Below are positions 12,384 through 21,856 of a stretch of DNA of 64,000 bases, one piece after another. Position numbers and translations under genes: made by a program. Origin of the DNA: Rhodobacterales bacterium HKCCE2091 (GTDB taxonomy: Bacteria; Pseudomonadota; Alphaproteobacteria; Rhodobacterales; Rhodobacteraceae); NCBI GenBank assembly GCA_015689685.1, contig WVSL01000008.1, positions 1-64,000 on the forward strand, read 5' to 3'. Under the pieces are notes generated by a model, which did no database searches, had not been told where the DNA came from, and saw only the letters and a program-made list of their open reading frames with translations. Position 1 is the stretch's first letter; the number at the start of each line of letters is the position of its first letter.

Positions 12384-13088
12384 ATGCCGGCCCCGCTGGT
12401 TCTCGTCCACGGCTCCGGCCACGGGGCCTGGTGCTGGCGCGACGTGCTTCCCCTTCTGGGGGACGCCGTCGCGCTGGACATGCCCGCGATGGGCGATGAC
12501 ACGACCCCGGCGGCGGAAGTCACGCTGGAGGCGCAGGTCGCGGCCATCGGCACGGCTCTGGACCGGCCCGCGGTGCTGGTCGGACACTCCCTCGGCGGGA
12601 TCGCGATCACGGCGGCGGCGGAGGCGTTTCCAGACCGGGTGCTCGGCCTCGTCTACGTCTGCGCCTGGGTGCCGGGGGACGGGCAGTCGGCGAAGTCGCT
12701 GAGGGCGGAATGGGGCTGCGAGATGCTGATGGACGCGACGATCCGCGACCCCGGCGGCGTGACCACCACCATCGATCCCGCCAAGATGCGGGCGCTGTTC
12801 TACCAGGACTGCCCCGACGAGGCGGTGGCGTTCGCGGCGGCGCGGCTGAAACCGCAGCCGATCGCGCCCGGCAACACGCCGGTCGCCCGCACCGGCGCGA
12901 CCGCGACGATCCCGCGCCACTACGTGCGTTGCATGCAGGACAACGCGATTCCCGTGGCCTACCAGAACACCGCGTCGGCCGACTGGCCGGCGGCCAACAC
13001 CCATGACCTCGATTGCGGCCACTCGCCCTTCTTCGCCTGCCCCGGTAAGCTCGCCGAAATCCTCGTCCACATCGCGGAGACCTCATGA
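12384..13088 (+). CDS. Alpha/beta hydrolase (esterase-like) in the pca operon
   Basis: The 234-residue alpha/beta hydrolase has an oxyanion/lid motif HGSGHGAWCW, nucleophile elbow VGHSLGG (Ser near residue 72) and a late catalytic His (DCGHSPFFACP). Its sequence is closest in style to the plant methylesterase/salicylate esterase-like group, not to PcaD enol-lactone hydrolase. Its start codon abuts the pcaG stop, and it overlaps the next gene by 4 bp. It may release an aromatic acid from an ester or substitute for PcaD; neither is proven. Confidence 0.8.
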   Translation: MPAPLVLVHGSGHGAWCWRDVLPLLGDAVALDMPAMGDDTTPAAEVTLEAQVAAIGTALDRPAVLVGHSLGGIAITAAAEAFPDRVLGLVYVCAWVPGDGQSAKSLRAEWGCEMLMDATIRDPGGVTTTIDPAKMRALFYQDCPDEAVAFAAARLKPQPIAPGNTPVARTGATATIPRHYVRCMQDNAIPVAYQNTASADWPAANTHDLDCGHSPFFACPGKLAEILVHIAETS

Positions 13089-13924
13089 CGACCCCCTGCA
13101 TCATCTGCGTGGCCATCACCGGCTCCCTTCCGACCAAGGCCAACAACCCCGCCGTCCCGATCACCGTTCCCGAACAGATCGAGTCGACCCAGGAGGCGTT
13201 CGAGGCCGGCGCGACCATCGCCCATTGCCATGTCCGCAACGACGACCAGACCCCGTCCTCGGACCCCGAGAAGTTCGCGGCGTTGAAGGATGGGCTGGAA
13301 AAGCACTGCCCCGGCATGATCGTGCAGCTGTCCACCGGCGGCCGGTCGGGTGCGGGACAGGCGCGCGGCGGGATGCTGCCGCTGAGGCCGGACATGGCCT
13401 CGCTCTCGGTCGGGTCCAACAACTTCCCGACCCGCGTCTACGAGAACCCGCCCGACCTCGTGGACTGGCTGGCCTCCGAGATGCTGAAATACGACGTGAA
13501 GCCCGAGATCGAGGCCTTCGACCTGAGCCATATCCTGAAGGCGAAGGAGATGCAGGAAAAGGGCCAGCTCACAGGCAGGCCCTACGTCCAGTTCGTGATG
13601 AACGTGAAGAACGCCATGCCCGCCGACCGCGAGGTGTTCGACTACTACATCTACACCGTGAAGCGGCTCTTCGGCGAGGATTCGCCGTGGTGCGCCGCCG
13701 GGATCGGGCCGAAGCAGATCGTCCTGAACGAGTGGGCGATCTCGTCGGGCGGGCACGCGCGCACGGGGCTCGAGGACAACGTGCGGATCGACCGCGACAC
13801 CCTGGCCGCGTCGAACGCGGCGCTGGTCCAGCGGGCGGTCGAGCTGTGCGAGAAGTACGAGCGCCCGGTCGCAACCTACGCGCAGGCGCGCGAGATCCTC
13901 GGGCTGCGCCCCGCGGCGGCCTGA
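13085..13924 (+). CDS. Beta-keto acid cleavage enzyme (BKACE, DUF849)
   Basis: The 279-residue protein is a member of the BKACE/3-keto-5-aminohexanoate cleavage family. It has the zinc ligands His47 and His49 (AHCHVR), the S-T-G-G-R motif (LSTGGRSG) and the C-terminal SGGHARTGLEDN. These enzymes condense a beta-keto acid with acetyl-CoA to give acetoacetate and a CoA ester. In this operon the likely substrate is beta-ketoadipate, giving succinyl-CoA and replacing pcaIJ/pcaF; that assignment is inference from context. Confidence 0.88.
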   Translation: MTTPCIICVAITGSLPTKANNPAVPITVPEQIESTQEAFEAGATIAHCHVRNDDQTPSSDPEKFAALKDGLEKHCPGMIVQLSTGGRSGAGQARGGMLPLRPDMASLSVGSNNFPTRVYENPPDLVDWLASEMLKYDVKPEIEAFDLSHILKAKEMQEKGQLTGRPYVQFVMNVKNAMPADREVFDYYIYTVKRLFGEDSPWCAAGIGPKQIVLNEWAISSGGHARTGLEDNVRIDRDTLAASNAALVQRAVELCEKYERPVATYAQAREILGLRPAAA

Positions 13925-13943
13925 ACCGCCGCGGGCCTCGCCT

Positions 13944-15413
13944 TCAGTGCGCCGCCGCGCCGGGCATCTGGTCCGCCGGGCGGCGTACGAAGAAGCCCGC
14001 GACGATCATCAGCATCGTGATCCCCGCGCCGCAAAGGAACGCGCGCGAAAGCCCCGTGGCCGTGGCGGCGAGCGCGCCCGTGTCCCGCGCCATCTCGGCG
14101 CCGATGGTGATCGACATGATCGACACGAACAGCGCGATCCCCGCCGCCCCCGCGACCTGCTGCACGGTGCCGAGCACGGCCGAGCCGTAGGAATACAGGT
14201 CCTTCGGCAGCGCGCCGAGGGTCGAGGTGAACATCGGCGTGAACAGGAACGCGAAGCCGACACTCAGCAGGACATGTGCGCCGAGCACCACCGGCAGCGG
14301 CGTGTTCAGCCCGAACGTCGCCATCGTCCACAGCGCGCCCGAGATCGCGACCGTGCCCGGGATCACTAGTTTGCGCGCGCCGTGGCGGTCGAAGAGCCGG
14401 CCGACGAAGGGCGCGAGAAGGCCCATGATGAGACCGCCCGGCAGCAGCATCAGCCCGGCCTGTACCGGTTCCAGCCCGCGAACGTCCTGAAGGTACAGCG
14501 GCAGGAGGATGATCATCCCGAACAGCGCCATCATGGCGAAGCCCATGATGACCACCCCGACCGTGAAGATGCGGTGCCGGAACGTCCTGAGGTCGAGAAG
14601 CGCGCGGCCCTGGGGCCCGAGCTTCAGCTGCCGTGCCACGAAGACGGCAAGCACCACGGCGCCGACCGCGATGGGCAGCCAGGGCGGGATGCCGGCGCCG
14701 TCGCCACCATGCTCGCCGATGGCCGACAGCCCGTAGACGAGCGTTCCGAACCCGACTGCCGACAGCGGCACGGAGATCACGTCGAGCGGGGTCTTCCGCG
14801 GCGTGGTCACGTTCACGAGGAACGCGTAGCCGAGCGCCAGGGCGGTCAGCGCGATCGGCAGCACGAGCCAGAACATCCAGCGCCAGTCGAGCAGGTTCAG
14901 GATCACGCCCGAGATCGTCGGCCCGATGGCCGGCGCGACCGAGATCACGATGGAGATGTTGCCCATCACCTGCCCGCGCTTCTCGGGCGTCACCAGCGTC
15001 ATCACGGTGGTCATCAGCAGCGGCATCATCATCGCGGTGCCGCTGGCCTGCACGATCCGGCCGAAGATAAGCGGATGCAGGCCGGGCGCCAGCGCGCAGA
15101 CAAGCGTGCCGGTGCTGAACAGGCTCATCGCCATCAGGAACACGGTGCGGGTGTGGAACCGTTGCAGGAGAAAGCCGGTGATCGGGATCACGACCGCCAT
15201 CGTCAGCAGGAAGGCGGTGGTCAGCCACTGCGCCGCGCCCGCGGTCACGTCGAAGGCCACCATCAACCGCGGCAGGGCGACGCCCATGATGGTCTCGTTC
15301 AGGATCACGGTGAACCCAGACACCAGCAGGAGCCCGATCACGAGCCGGTTGCGGGCGGCCTCGTCAATGGAGGGAAGCGCCGCGGCATCGGGCGGCAGGG
15401 CATCGGTCTGCAT
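13944..15413 (-). CDS. MFS transporter, DHA2 (EmrB-type) drug exporter family
   Basis: The 489-residue protein has 14 predicted transmembrane helices and EmrB/QacA-type motifs: FTVILNETIMGVALPRLM in helix 1, RFHTRTVFLMAM (motif A-like), and GPTISGVILNLLDWRWMFWL (motif C). It is expected to export drugs or toxic organics by proton antiport. The ATG at 15413 precedes a short hydrophilic leader and has only a weak Shine-Dalgarno. It converges on the pca operon, so a role in efflux of aromatic acids is possible but unproven. Confidence 0.88.
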   Translation of the reverse strand: MQTDALPPDAAALPSIDEAARNRLVIGLLLVSGFTVILNETIMGVALPRLMVAFDVTAGAAQWLTTAFLLTMAVVIPITGFLLQRFHTRTVFLMAMSLFSTGTLVCALAPGLHPLIFGRIVQASGTAMMMPLLMTTVMTLVTPEKRGQVMGNISIVISVAPAIGPTISGVILNLLDWRWMFWLVLPIALTALALGYAFLVNVTTPRKTPLDVISVPLSAVGFGTLVYGLSAIGEHGGDGAGIPPWLPIAVGAVVLAVFVARQLKLGPQGRALLDLRTFRHRIFTVGVVIMGFAMMALFGMIILLPLYLQDVRGLEPVQAGLMLLPGGLIMGLLAPFVGRLFDRHGARKLVIPGTVAISGALWTMATFGLNTPLPVVLGAHVLLSVGFAFLFTPMFTSTLGALPKDLYSYGSAVLGTVQQVAGAAGIALFVSIMSITIGAEMARDTGALAATATGLSRAFLCGAGITMLMIVAGFFVRRPADQMPGAAAH

Positions 15414-15506
15414 GGGGCGAACTTTCACGGGGGCCGGCGCGGGCCGGCCCGCGCGGGTCCGGGCAACTTGGCCCCGCGTCGCCCCGGGATCAAGGGTGGT
15501 AACTGT

Positions 15507-15530
15507 GCGCAACGGCCAAGGCCGTTGTGC
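15507..15530. repeat. 11-bp near-perfect palindrome in the gap after the pho operon
   Basis: Arms 15507-15517 (GCGCAACGGCC) and 15520-15530 (GGCCGTTGTGC) pair with a single G-T wobble and a tiny loop. It lies in the 282-bp space between the end of the phosphate operon and the MFS start, where no gene was seen. It may stop minus-strand transcription or be a protein-binding palindrome; there is no U-run. Confidence 0.45.
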
Positions 15531-15695
15531 GCGGCGGGAATGGCTGTCGGCGGCTCCCGGCGCAGTTGTCGCAGGCTCCTGGCGCCCGCGGCGAGGCCGA
15601 TGTGCGGGATCAAAATCCACGACCGGAGCGGCCAATCTCCTTGATCGGCTTGGGTTTTCCGACCCGCACGCGTTGGGCGGAGGGGCGAACGGCGT

Positions 15696-16202
15696 CTACC
15701 CCGTCGGCGCGGCGCAGGGCGCGGCCACGAAGGCGAGCGACAGCTTGCTGTCGGCGGCGTAGGACAGGCCCGCGACGTTCACCGTGATCCGGCCATACTC
15801 CGCCCGGATGCGGTCCGGCGTCACGTCTAGGTTGTTGCGCGACACGATGGCAAGGTCCGCGAACCGCAGGCAGGCGTCGAATTCCAGAACGTAGCCGTTG
15901 AACCCCGCGGCCGCGAAATCGCCCGGCACCGCGTTGGCGGGATAACTGAGGTCGATCCCGTCGTCGCGGATGTCGACCACCACCGGCACCAGGTCGAAGC
16001 TGGCGTGACCTTCGCGCGCGAGGCCGAACTCCACGCCCGGCCCGACCGTCGCTCGGTAGACCGCGCTTTCGAAGAACGGCGCGGCGGGGTCGTCCCATGT
16101 CACGATCCGGAACGACGCGGTGCGGCCCGCGAGGACCCCGTCCTGCGCCGCCGCGGCAAGCGGCAGGCAGGCTGCGAGGGCCGCGCCGACCAGCCTAGCC
16201 AA
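15696..16202 (-). CDS. Secreted protein of unknown function downstream of phoB
   Basis: The 168-residue product has a signal peptide ending LPLAAAAQDG and no recognised domain. The mature part begins GRTASFRIVTWDD. A pair of Cys (FDACLRFADL and AAPCAAPTG) may form a disulfide. The best start is TTG at 16202, inside the end of phoB (8-bp overlap); an ORF reaching back to 16283 would encode an implausible Arg-rich leader. Its position makes it the last gene of the phosphate operon, so phosphate control is likely. Confidence 0.65.
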   Translation of the reverse strand: MARLVGAALAACLPLAAAAQDGVLAGRTASFRIVTWDDPAAPFFESAVYRATVGPGVEFGLAREGHASFDLVPVVVDIRDDGIDLSYPANAVPGDFAAAGFNGYVLEFDACLRFADLAIVSRNNLDVTPDRIRAEYGRITVNVAGLSYAADSKLSLAFVAAPCAAPTG

Positions 16203-16881
16203 GCGAATAGCCCGCGCCCCGTACCGTGCGGATCGGATCGTCGGAGCCCGACGCGCGCAGCGCCTTGCGAAGGCGGCCGACATGCACGTCGACCGTGCGG
16301 CTGTCTACGTAGATGTCGCGGCCCCAGACCCGGTCCAGAAGCTGTTCGCGGCTCCAGACCCGGCCGGGCCGCTCCATGAACGCGGTCAGCAGGCGGAACT
16401 CCGTCGGCCCGAGGCTCAGGGACTCGCCCGCGCGGAACACGCGGTGCTCGGCCATGTCGAGCATGATGTCCTCGTATTCCAGACGCTCGCCGACCGCGGC
16501 GGGGCGGGTGCGGCGAAGCTGCGTCCTGAGCCGCGCGAGCAGCTCCGCGACGGAATAGGGCTTGGTCACGTAGTCGTCGGCACCGGTTTCGAGGCCGCGG
16601 ACCTTGTCGACCTCCTCGGACCGGGCCGAGAGCATGATGATCGGGATGCGGGAGGTATCGCCCCCGGTCTTGAGCTGGCGGCAGACCTCGATCCCCGAGA
16701 CATGGGGCAGCATCCAGTCGAGGATGATGACGTCGGGCGGCGTCTCGCGCACCACGACGAGCGCCTCGTCGCCGGCCTCGGCGGTGACAACGTTGAAGCC
16801 CTCGGCGCGGATGTTGTAGGCCAGCACCTCGCGCTGCGCCGGTTCGTCCTCGACGACAAGAACGGTCGGTTCACCCGCCAT
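16195..16881 (-). CDS. phoB: Phosphate regulon response regulator PhoB
   Basis: The 228-residue OmpR-type regulator has a receiver domain (acidic pocket Glu11-Asp12, phospho-acceptor Asp55 in IILDWMLP, and Lys in DDYVTKPYS) and a C-terminal winged helix (TVDVHVGRLRKALR). It activates Pho-box promoters when phosphate is low. It follows phoU after 3 bp. No phoR kinase gene is present next to it in the window. Confidence 0.96.
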   Translation of the reverse strand: MAGEPTVLVVEDEPAQREVLAYNIRAEGFNVVTAEAGDEALVVVRETPPDVIILDWMLPHVSGIEVCRQLKTGGDTSRIPIIMLSARSEEVDKVRGLETGADDYVTKPYSVAELLARLRTQLRRTRPAAVGERLEYEDIMLDMAEHRVFRAGESLSLGPTEFRLLTAFMERPGRVWSREQLLDRVWGRDIYVDSRTVDVHVGRLRKALRASGSDDPIRTVRGAGYSLG

Positions 16882-16884
16882 GAC

Positions 16885-17598
16885 TCAGACCTTCGCACCC
16901 ATGTCGTAGGGCGTACGGTCGCCTTTCGGGCGCTCCTCGTCCGGCGTCTCGCCGGTCACCAGGTAGATTACCTGCTCCGCGATGGAGGTGACGTGGTCGC
17001 CCATGCGCTCGATGTTCTTCGCCATGAAATGCAGGTGCATGCAGGCGGTGATGTTGCGCGGGTCTTCCATCATGTGCGTCAGGTATTCGCGGAACAGCGC
17101 GGAATACATCTGGTCCACTTCCTCGTCGCGCAGGCGCACGTCCTCGGCGAGGCCGGCGTCGCGCTGGATGTAGGCGTCCAGCACGTCCTTCAGCATCAGC
17201 TCCACCTGCCCCGCCATGCGGCGGAGCGCCGGGCCGGTGCCCTCGATCGGCTGCATCTGGATCACGACGGAGGACCGCTTGGCGATGTTCTTGGCGTAGT
17301 CGCCGATCCGTTCGAGGTTGGCCGAGACGCGGAACACGCTCAGCACCACGCGCAGGTCGCGGGCGATCGGTTGGCGCTGCGCGATGATCCGCGCGGCCTC
17401 CTCGTTCACCTGTTCCTCCAGCGCGTCGATGGCCTTGTCGCCGGCGCGCACGGTCCGGGCGAGGTCCTCGTCACGGGTGTCGAGCGCCTGCACGGCCTTG
17501 GAGATCGCGTCCTCCACCAGCCCGCCCATCCGCATGATGAGCGCCTGGATGCCCTCGAGGTCCCGGTCGAAGCTCGAGACGATGTGTTCCTGTGCCAT
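16885..17598 (-). CDS. phoU: Phosphate signalling complex protein PhoU
   Basis: The 237-residue all-helical protein has two PhoU repeats, each with the metal-binding type E/D-x-x-x-D pattern (for example LERIGDYAKNIA and IERMGDHVTSIAE). PhoU links the Pst transporter to the PhoR kinase and prevents excess uptake. It lies 9 bp after pstB and 3 bp before phoB, with AAGG before the ATG. Confidence 0.96.
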   Translation of the reverse strand: MAQEHIVSSFDRDLEGIQALIMRMGGLVEDAISKAVQALDTRDEDLARTVRAGDKAIDALEEQVNEEAARIIAQRQPIARDLRVVLSVFRVSANLERIGDYAKNIAKRSSVVIQMQPIEGTGPALRRMAGQVELMLKDVLDAYIQRDAGLAEDVRLRDEEVDQMYSALFREYLTHMMEDPRNITACMHLHFMAKNIERMGDHVTSIAEQVIYLVTGETPDEERPKGDRTPYDMGAKV

Positions 17599-17607
17599 GT
17601 CCGTACC

Positions 17608-18405
17608 TTAACCGATCCGTCCGGTGATGTAGCTTTCCGTCCGCGGATCCTTGGGGTTGGTGAAAATCTGCCCGGTGTCGCCGAACTCGACGAGGTTGCC
17701 GAGGTGGAAGAAGGCGGTCTTCTGGCTGACCCGCGCGGCCTGCTGCATCGAGTGGGTGACGATCACGACCGAGAAGTTCTCGCGCAGCTCGTCGATCAGT
17801 TCCTCGACCTGCGCTGTGGCGATCGGGTCGAGCGCCGAGCACGGTTCGTCCATCAGCAGGACCTCGGGCGAGGTTGCGACGGCGCGCGCGATGCACAACC
17901 GCTGCTGCTGGCCGCCGGACAGGCCGGTGCCCGGCGCGTCGAGCCGGTCCTTGACCTCGTTCCAGATCGCGGCGCGCTTCAGCGACGATTCCACGATCCC
18001 GTCCAGCTCGGCTTTGTTTGAGGCGAGCCCGTGGATGCGGGGGCCGTAGGCGACGTTGTCGTAGATCGACTTCGGGAACGGGTTCGGCTTCTGGAACACC
18101 ATGCCGACCTTGGCGCGCAACTGCACCACGTCGACCTTGGGGTCGTAGATGTCCTCTCCGTCGAGCCGGATGTCGCCCTCCACGCGGGCGACGTCGATGG
18201 TGTCGTTCATCCGGTTCAGGCACCGGAGGAAGGTGGACTTGCCGCACCCCGACGGGCCGATGAAGGCGGTCACCGTCTTGTCGTTGATGTCCACGTCCAC
18301 GTCCTTGATGGCGTGGGTGCTGCCGTAATAGACCTGACAGCCCCGTGCCGAGATCTTGATCTCCGTGCTACCCACGGTGCGCTCCGTCAACTGCATGTCG
18401 TTCAT
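17608..18405 (-). CDS. pstB: Phosphate ABC transporter ATP-binding protein PstB
   Basis: The 265-residue ATPase has Walker [10 protein letters not shown], signature LSGGQQQR, Walker [13 protein letters not shown] and switch His (VTHSMQQ). It powers PstSCAB phosphate import. An ATG 15 bases upstream (18420) is possible, but a GGAGG lies between the two and eight bases before the ATG at 18405, so the downstream start is preferred. Confidence 0.95.
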   Translation of the reverse strand: MNDMQLTERTVGSTEIKISARGCQVYYGSTHAIKDVDVDINDKTVTAFIGPSGCGKSTFLRCLNRMNDTIDVARVEGDIRLDGEDIYDPKVDVVQLRAKVGMVFQKPNPFPKSIYDNVAYGPRIHGLASNKAELDGIVESSLKRAAIWNEVKDRLDAPGTGLSGGQQQRLCIARAVATSPEVLLMDEPCSALDPIATAQVEELIDELRENFSVVIVTHSMQQAARVSQKTAFFHLGNLVEFGDTGQIFTNPKDPRTESYITGRIG

Positions 18406-18426
18406 GTTGGCGTCCTCCATGGGGAA

Positions 18427-20181
18427 TTACCACCTCCGCTCGAACCTGCGCCGCAGGGTAATGGCCAGGATGTTCAGCGCGAAGAGCAGCAGCAGCATCA
18501 CGATGATGGCGGACTGGGCCAGGCCTTCGCGTACCGGCGCGTCCTCGTTCTGGGCGAACAGGTAGACCACGGTCGGCATGGACTGCGCCTGTTCGAGAAG
18601 GCCGCCGGTGAAGGGCGACGACAGGATGTCGGCGCCGGTCGACACCGACAGGCCGATCAGCAGGAGCGGCGCGGTCTCGCCGAGAGCCTGCGCGATGCCG
18701 ATGATGGTGCCGGTCAGGATGCCCGGCGCGGCCAGCGGCAGGGTGTGGTGGAACGCGGTCTGCACCTTCGACGCGCCGACGCCGAGCGCCGCGTCGCGGA
18801 TCGACGGCGGCACCGCCTTCAGCGCGGCGCGGGTGGCGATGACGATGGTCGGCAGGGTCATCAGCGACAGCACGATCCCGCCCAGAAGCGCCGTGCCGCG
18901 GATCGAGTTGCCGAAGCCGAGAGACGTCAGCCCGAACAGGATCGCCGCGCCGAGGATGCCGAACACGATGGAGGGCACGGCGGCGAGGTTGGCGATGTTG
19001 ATCTCGATGAAGTCCGTGAACCGGTTCTTCGGCGCGAATTCCTCCAGGTAGATCGAGGCCGCGACGCCGAAGATCAGCGAGAACACCAGCACCACCAGCA
19101 TCATGTAGGCCGAGCCCATGAGCGCAGGGCCGATGCCCGCCACCTCGCCCGACTGCGAGTAGACGTTGGTGAAGAAGCTCCAGCGGAAGTTCCGCTCGAT
19201 GATCCCCGCCTCGACCATCCGGTCCACGAGCGCGAGGTGGCTTTCGTTGAAGCCCGGCGGCATCTGCGCCTGGCTCTCGCCGGTCAGTTCGCCCGACAGG
19301 TAGCGCGTCATCGAGATCGCGATCGGCACGCCGACCCGGTCGGTCTCGCCCACGAGGTCGAGGTTGGCCGCGACCCGGTCGCGCACGTCGCGCCGGTTGG
19401 CCGCGTAGATGATCGCGGACAGCTCGCCATCGTCGAACTGGGCCGGTTGGCGCAACGCGGTGGCGGCATCGAACAGCGCCTGTTCGTAGTTGGATTCGGC
19501 CAGCGCCTCGGCGGCCTCGGGCAGGCCCTCCTCGGTCGCGATGTCGGCGACGACGCCCACGGTGTCCGCGGCGCGGGCGAAGCCGGCGGCGTCCAGCGCC
19601 TCCGCCGCGGCCGTGATGGCGGCGACGGCATCCTCGGTCGTGGCGGCCTCGTCGGCCAGCACGGTGCGGGCGGTGCGAAGCGCGTTGCCGGTCTGGCCGA
19701 ACACCTGCGCGGCGTCGCCGGGCGCGCCCGTCGCCGCGATCGCCTCGGCCCCGCCGGACAGCCCCGCGGCGTCGAGCGCCCCGACCGCGCGGTCGATCCA
19801 GACCCCGGCCACGGTACCCTCGATGTCGATGCCGGCGTCCTCGATCGTGTTGCGAAGAGAAACCGTGAACAGCCCCTGTTCGAAGCCCGAGCGCAGGCTG
19901 ACGTCGTTGACCTCCTCGGCCGTGACCGCCCCGCCGTCGGCGTTCAGGATCGCCGGGTCGTAGTATAGCTCGATCTCGGCCTGGTACTGGAACAGCGCCG
20001 GAAGTCCGCGCGAGAAGATCGAGAACAGCAGCACGCCGAGGAAGAACAGCACCAGCGTGATCGCGGCCATCCCGAGGTAGCGCAGCGCGGCACCGCGCTG
20101 TCGGCGCCTGCGGACGTTGTCGGACTGGACGAAGAGCGAGCTTTTCGGGGCGGCCGGACCGCCAGCGGTCATGTCGGTCAT
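18427..20181 (-). CDS. pstA: Phosphate ABC transporter permease PstA, with long periplasmic domain
   Basis: The 584-residue protein is about twice the length of enterobacterial PstA. One N-terminal helix (AAITLVLFFLGVLLFSIF) is followed by roughly 300 mostly soluble residues, beginning with the DUF3333-type segment, and then the permease core with the ABC-facing loop (RDAALGVGASKVQTAFHHTLPLAAPGI). The inserted segment includes an Ala/Asp/Glu-rich helical stretch (about residues 120-210). Its start overlaps the pstC stop (TAATG). Confidence 0.93.
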   Translation of the reverse strand: MTDMTAGGPAAPKSSLFVQSDNVRRRRQRGAALRYLGMAAITLVLFFLGVLLFSIFSRGLPALFQYQAEIELYYDPAILNADGGAVTAEEVNDVSLRSGFEQGLFTVSLRNTIEDAGIDIEGTVAGVWIDRAVGALDAAGLSGGAEAIAATGAPGDAAQVFGQTGNALRTARTVLADEAATTEDAVAAITAAAEALDAAGFARAADTVGVVADIATEEGLPEAAEALAESNYEQALFDAATALRQPAQFDDGELSAIIYAANRRDVRDRVAANLDLVGETDRVGVPIAISMTRYLSGELTGESQAQMPPGFNESHLALVDRMVEAGIIERNFRWSFFTNVYSQSGEVAGIGPALMGSAYMMLVVLVFSLIFGVAASIYLEEFAPKNRFTDFIEINIANLAAVPSIVFGILGAAILFGLTSLGFGNSIRGTALLGGIVLSLMTLPTIVIATRAALKAVPPSIRDAALGVGASKVQTAFHHTLPLAAPGILTGTIIGIAQALGETAPLLLIGLSVSTGADILSSPFTGGLLEQAQSMPTVVYLFAQNEDAPVREGLAQSAIIVMLLLLFALNILAITLRRRFERRW

Positions 20182-21749
20182 TATTCGTACTGCTCCCGGT
20201 ATTTGGCGACGATCCGCTGTGCCAGCAGGTTGAGCCCGAGCGTGATGAAGAACAGCGTGAAGGCGAGCGCGAAGATCGCGAGCACGTCGATGGAGTCGAA
20301 GCCGGAGCCCTCGCCGGTCAGAACCGCGACGATCCGGGTGGTGACGGTGACGACGGCGCCGAACGGGTTCGCTTCCAGCCCGGTGACGTTCGACAGCGCA
20401 CCCGCGGCGAGCACCACGATCATGGTCTCGCCGATGGCGCGCGACGCGGCCAGGACGATGGCGCCGACGATGCCGGGCAGAGCGGCGGGCAGGATCACCT
20501 TGGTCACGGTCTCGGACGGCGTCGCGCCGAGCCCGAGCGACCCGTCGCGCATCGCCTGCGGCACCGCGTTGATGACGTCATCGGACAGCGACGACACGAA
20601 CGGCACCAGCATCATTCCCATCACCACGCCTGCGGTCATCACCGATACGGTGTTGGGCATGATGGTCGATCCGACGACCGCCTGCAGGAACGGGCCGATC
20701 GTGACCAGGGCGAAGATGCCGTAGACGATGGTCGGCACCCCGGCGAGGATCTCCAGCGCCGGCTTGACCAGCGACCGGACCCGCGGGCTGGCGAATTCCG
20801 ACAGGTAGATCGCGGCGAACAGACCGAGCGGCACCGCGACCAGCAGCGCGACGAAGGCGATGTAGAGCGTGCCCCAGATCAGCGGCAGGAAGCCGAGCGC
20901 CGATTCGTACTCGCCGTTCGGGCCCTCGGGCGCGCCCACGGTGTCGCCGGCAGGTGCCCATTCGAGGCCGAACAGGAAGTTGAAGAATCCGTATTCGCGG
21001 AAGAAGGTCAGCGACGGCAGGGTGATCGACGCAAGGATCGCCACCGTGGTCAGGATCGCCATCGTCGAGGCGAAGACGAGAAAGCCCCTGATCCAGCGCT
21101 CGACCGAGATCCGGGCGCGGAAATCGCGGTTGATCGCCATCAGCGACAGGGCGAAGCCGCCTACGGCCAGCCCGAGCGCGATCAGCGGCCCGGCGACGGC
21201 CATGCGGTTGCGGAAGGTGCGCAGGTCGCGGGCGACGTTCAGCATCCCCTGCGAGACGGTGGTCGAGACCACCTGCCCGTCCGCCCGCAACCGTTCGCGC
21301 AGCGGCGCGAGGTCGGCGCGCCAGGCTTCGACCTGCGCCTCGGTGGCGCTGCCGTTGCGGACGTAGCCCTCGATCGCGGTCGCGAGCGTCTGCGCGCCCG
21401 AGATGAACAACCGGCGTGATGAGTCCAGCCGGATCGCCTGTTCCTCCTCGGTCAGCGTCTCGCGCTGTTCCGCGGTCAGGCGGAGGTCCGGCAGGTCGTC
21501 GGAGACCAGCGAGCCGACGTAGATGTTGGAAACCAGCCCCGACAGGAACACCCAGACCAGCAGGAGCAGGACCGACGGGATGAAGGTCGCCAGCGCGACG
21601 TGCCAGCCGTGCTGCTTCGGCAGCGAATGCAGCGACCGCCGGTCGCCGCCCGAGGCCGCGATGGCGCGGGAACGGCCGAGAAAGTAGCCGGCCACTGCCA
21701 GCACGGTGACGATCAGAAGGACGGTCGGGACGTTGAAGATCGCGCTCAT
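20181..21749 (-). CDS. pstC: Phosphate ABC transporter permease PstC
   Basis: The 522-residue permease also has an enlarged N-terminal region: two helices, then a periplasmic insert of about 110 residues, then the core with the EAA-type loop (RDGSLGLGATPSETVTKVILPAALPGI). Together with PstA it forms the inner-membrane channel. It has AGGTGAG before its ATG and is separated from pstS by a 107-bp gap containing a strong hairpin. Confidence 0.95.
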   Translation of the reverse strand: MSAIFNVPTVLLIVTVLAVAGYFLGRSRAIAASGGDRRSLHSLPKQHGWHVALATFIPSVLLLLVWVFLSGLVSNIYVGSLVSDDLPDLRLTAEQRETLTEEEQAIRLDSSRRLFISGAQTLATAIEGYVRNGSATEAQVEAWRADLAPLRERLRADGQVVSTTVSQGMLNVARDLRTFRNRMAVAGPLIALGLAVGGFALSLMAINRDFRARISVERWIRGFLVFASTMAILTTVAILASITLPSLTFFREYGFFNFLFGLEWAPAGDTVGAPEGPNGEYESALGFLPLIWGTLYIAFVALLVAVPLGLFAAIYLSEFASPRVRSLVKPALEILAGVPTIVYGIFALVTIGPFLQAVVGSTIMPNTVSVMTAGVVMGMMLVPFVSSLSDDVINAVPQAMRDGSLGLGATPSETVTKVILPAALPGIVGAIVLAASRAIGETMIVVLAAGALSNVTGLEANPFGAVVTVTTRIVAVLTGEGSGFDSIDVLAIFALAFTLFFITLGLNLLAQRIVAKYREQYE

Positions 21750-21804
21750 CGCTCACCTGCCTGGCGTGTGTCCGGCCACCCCACCCCGGGGGCCGGCGGG
21801 GGAA

Positions 21805-21830
21805 CGGGGCGGCCCGAACCGGCCGCCCCG
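21805..21830 (-). terminator. Intercistronic hairpin between pstS and pstC
   Basis: Ten-base perfect arms (21805-21814 and 21821-21830) enclose a 6-nt loop. There is no U-tract. It follows the pstS stop by about 27 bp and most likely reduces read-through or protects the pstS transcript 3' end, so that the binding protein is made in excess over the permease. Confidence 0.6.
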
Positions 21831-21856
21831 CCCGATGTCTCGTCCGAAGACGTGGC

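Noticed and set aside
12384-13088. Calling the pca-operon hydrolase PcaD
   Set aside because: Its HGSGHGAWCW lid and the arrangement near the active site resemble methylesterase-type hydrolases rather than enol-lactone hydrolase; kept as generic.
16120-18021. 633-codon plus-strand frame over phoB-phoU-pstB
   Set aside because: Antisense shadow of three recognised minus-strand genes with intact motifs.
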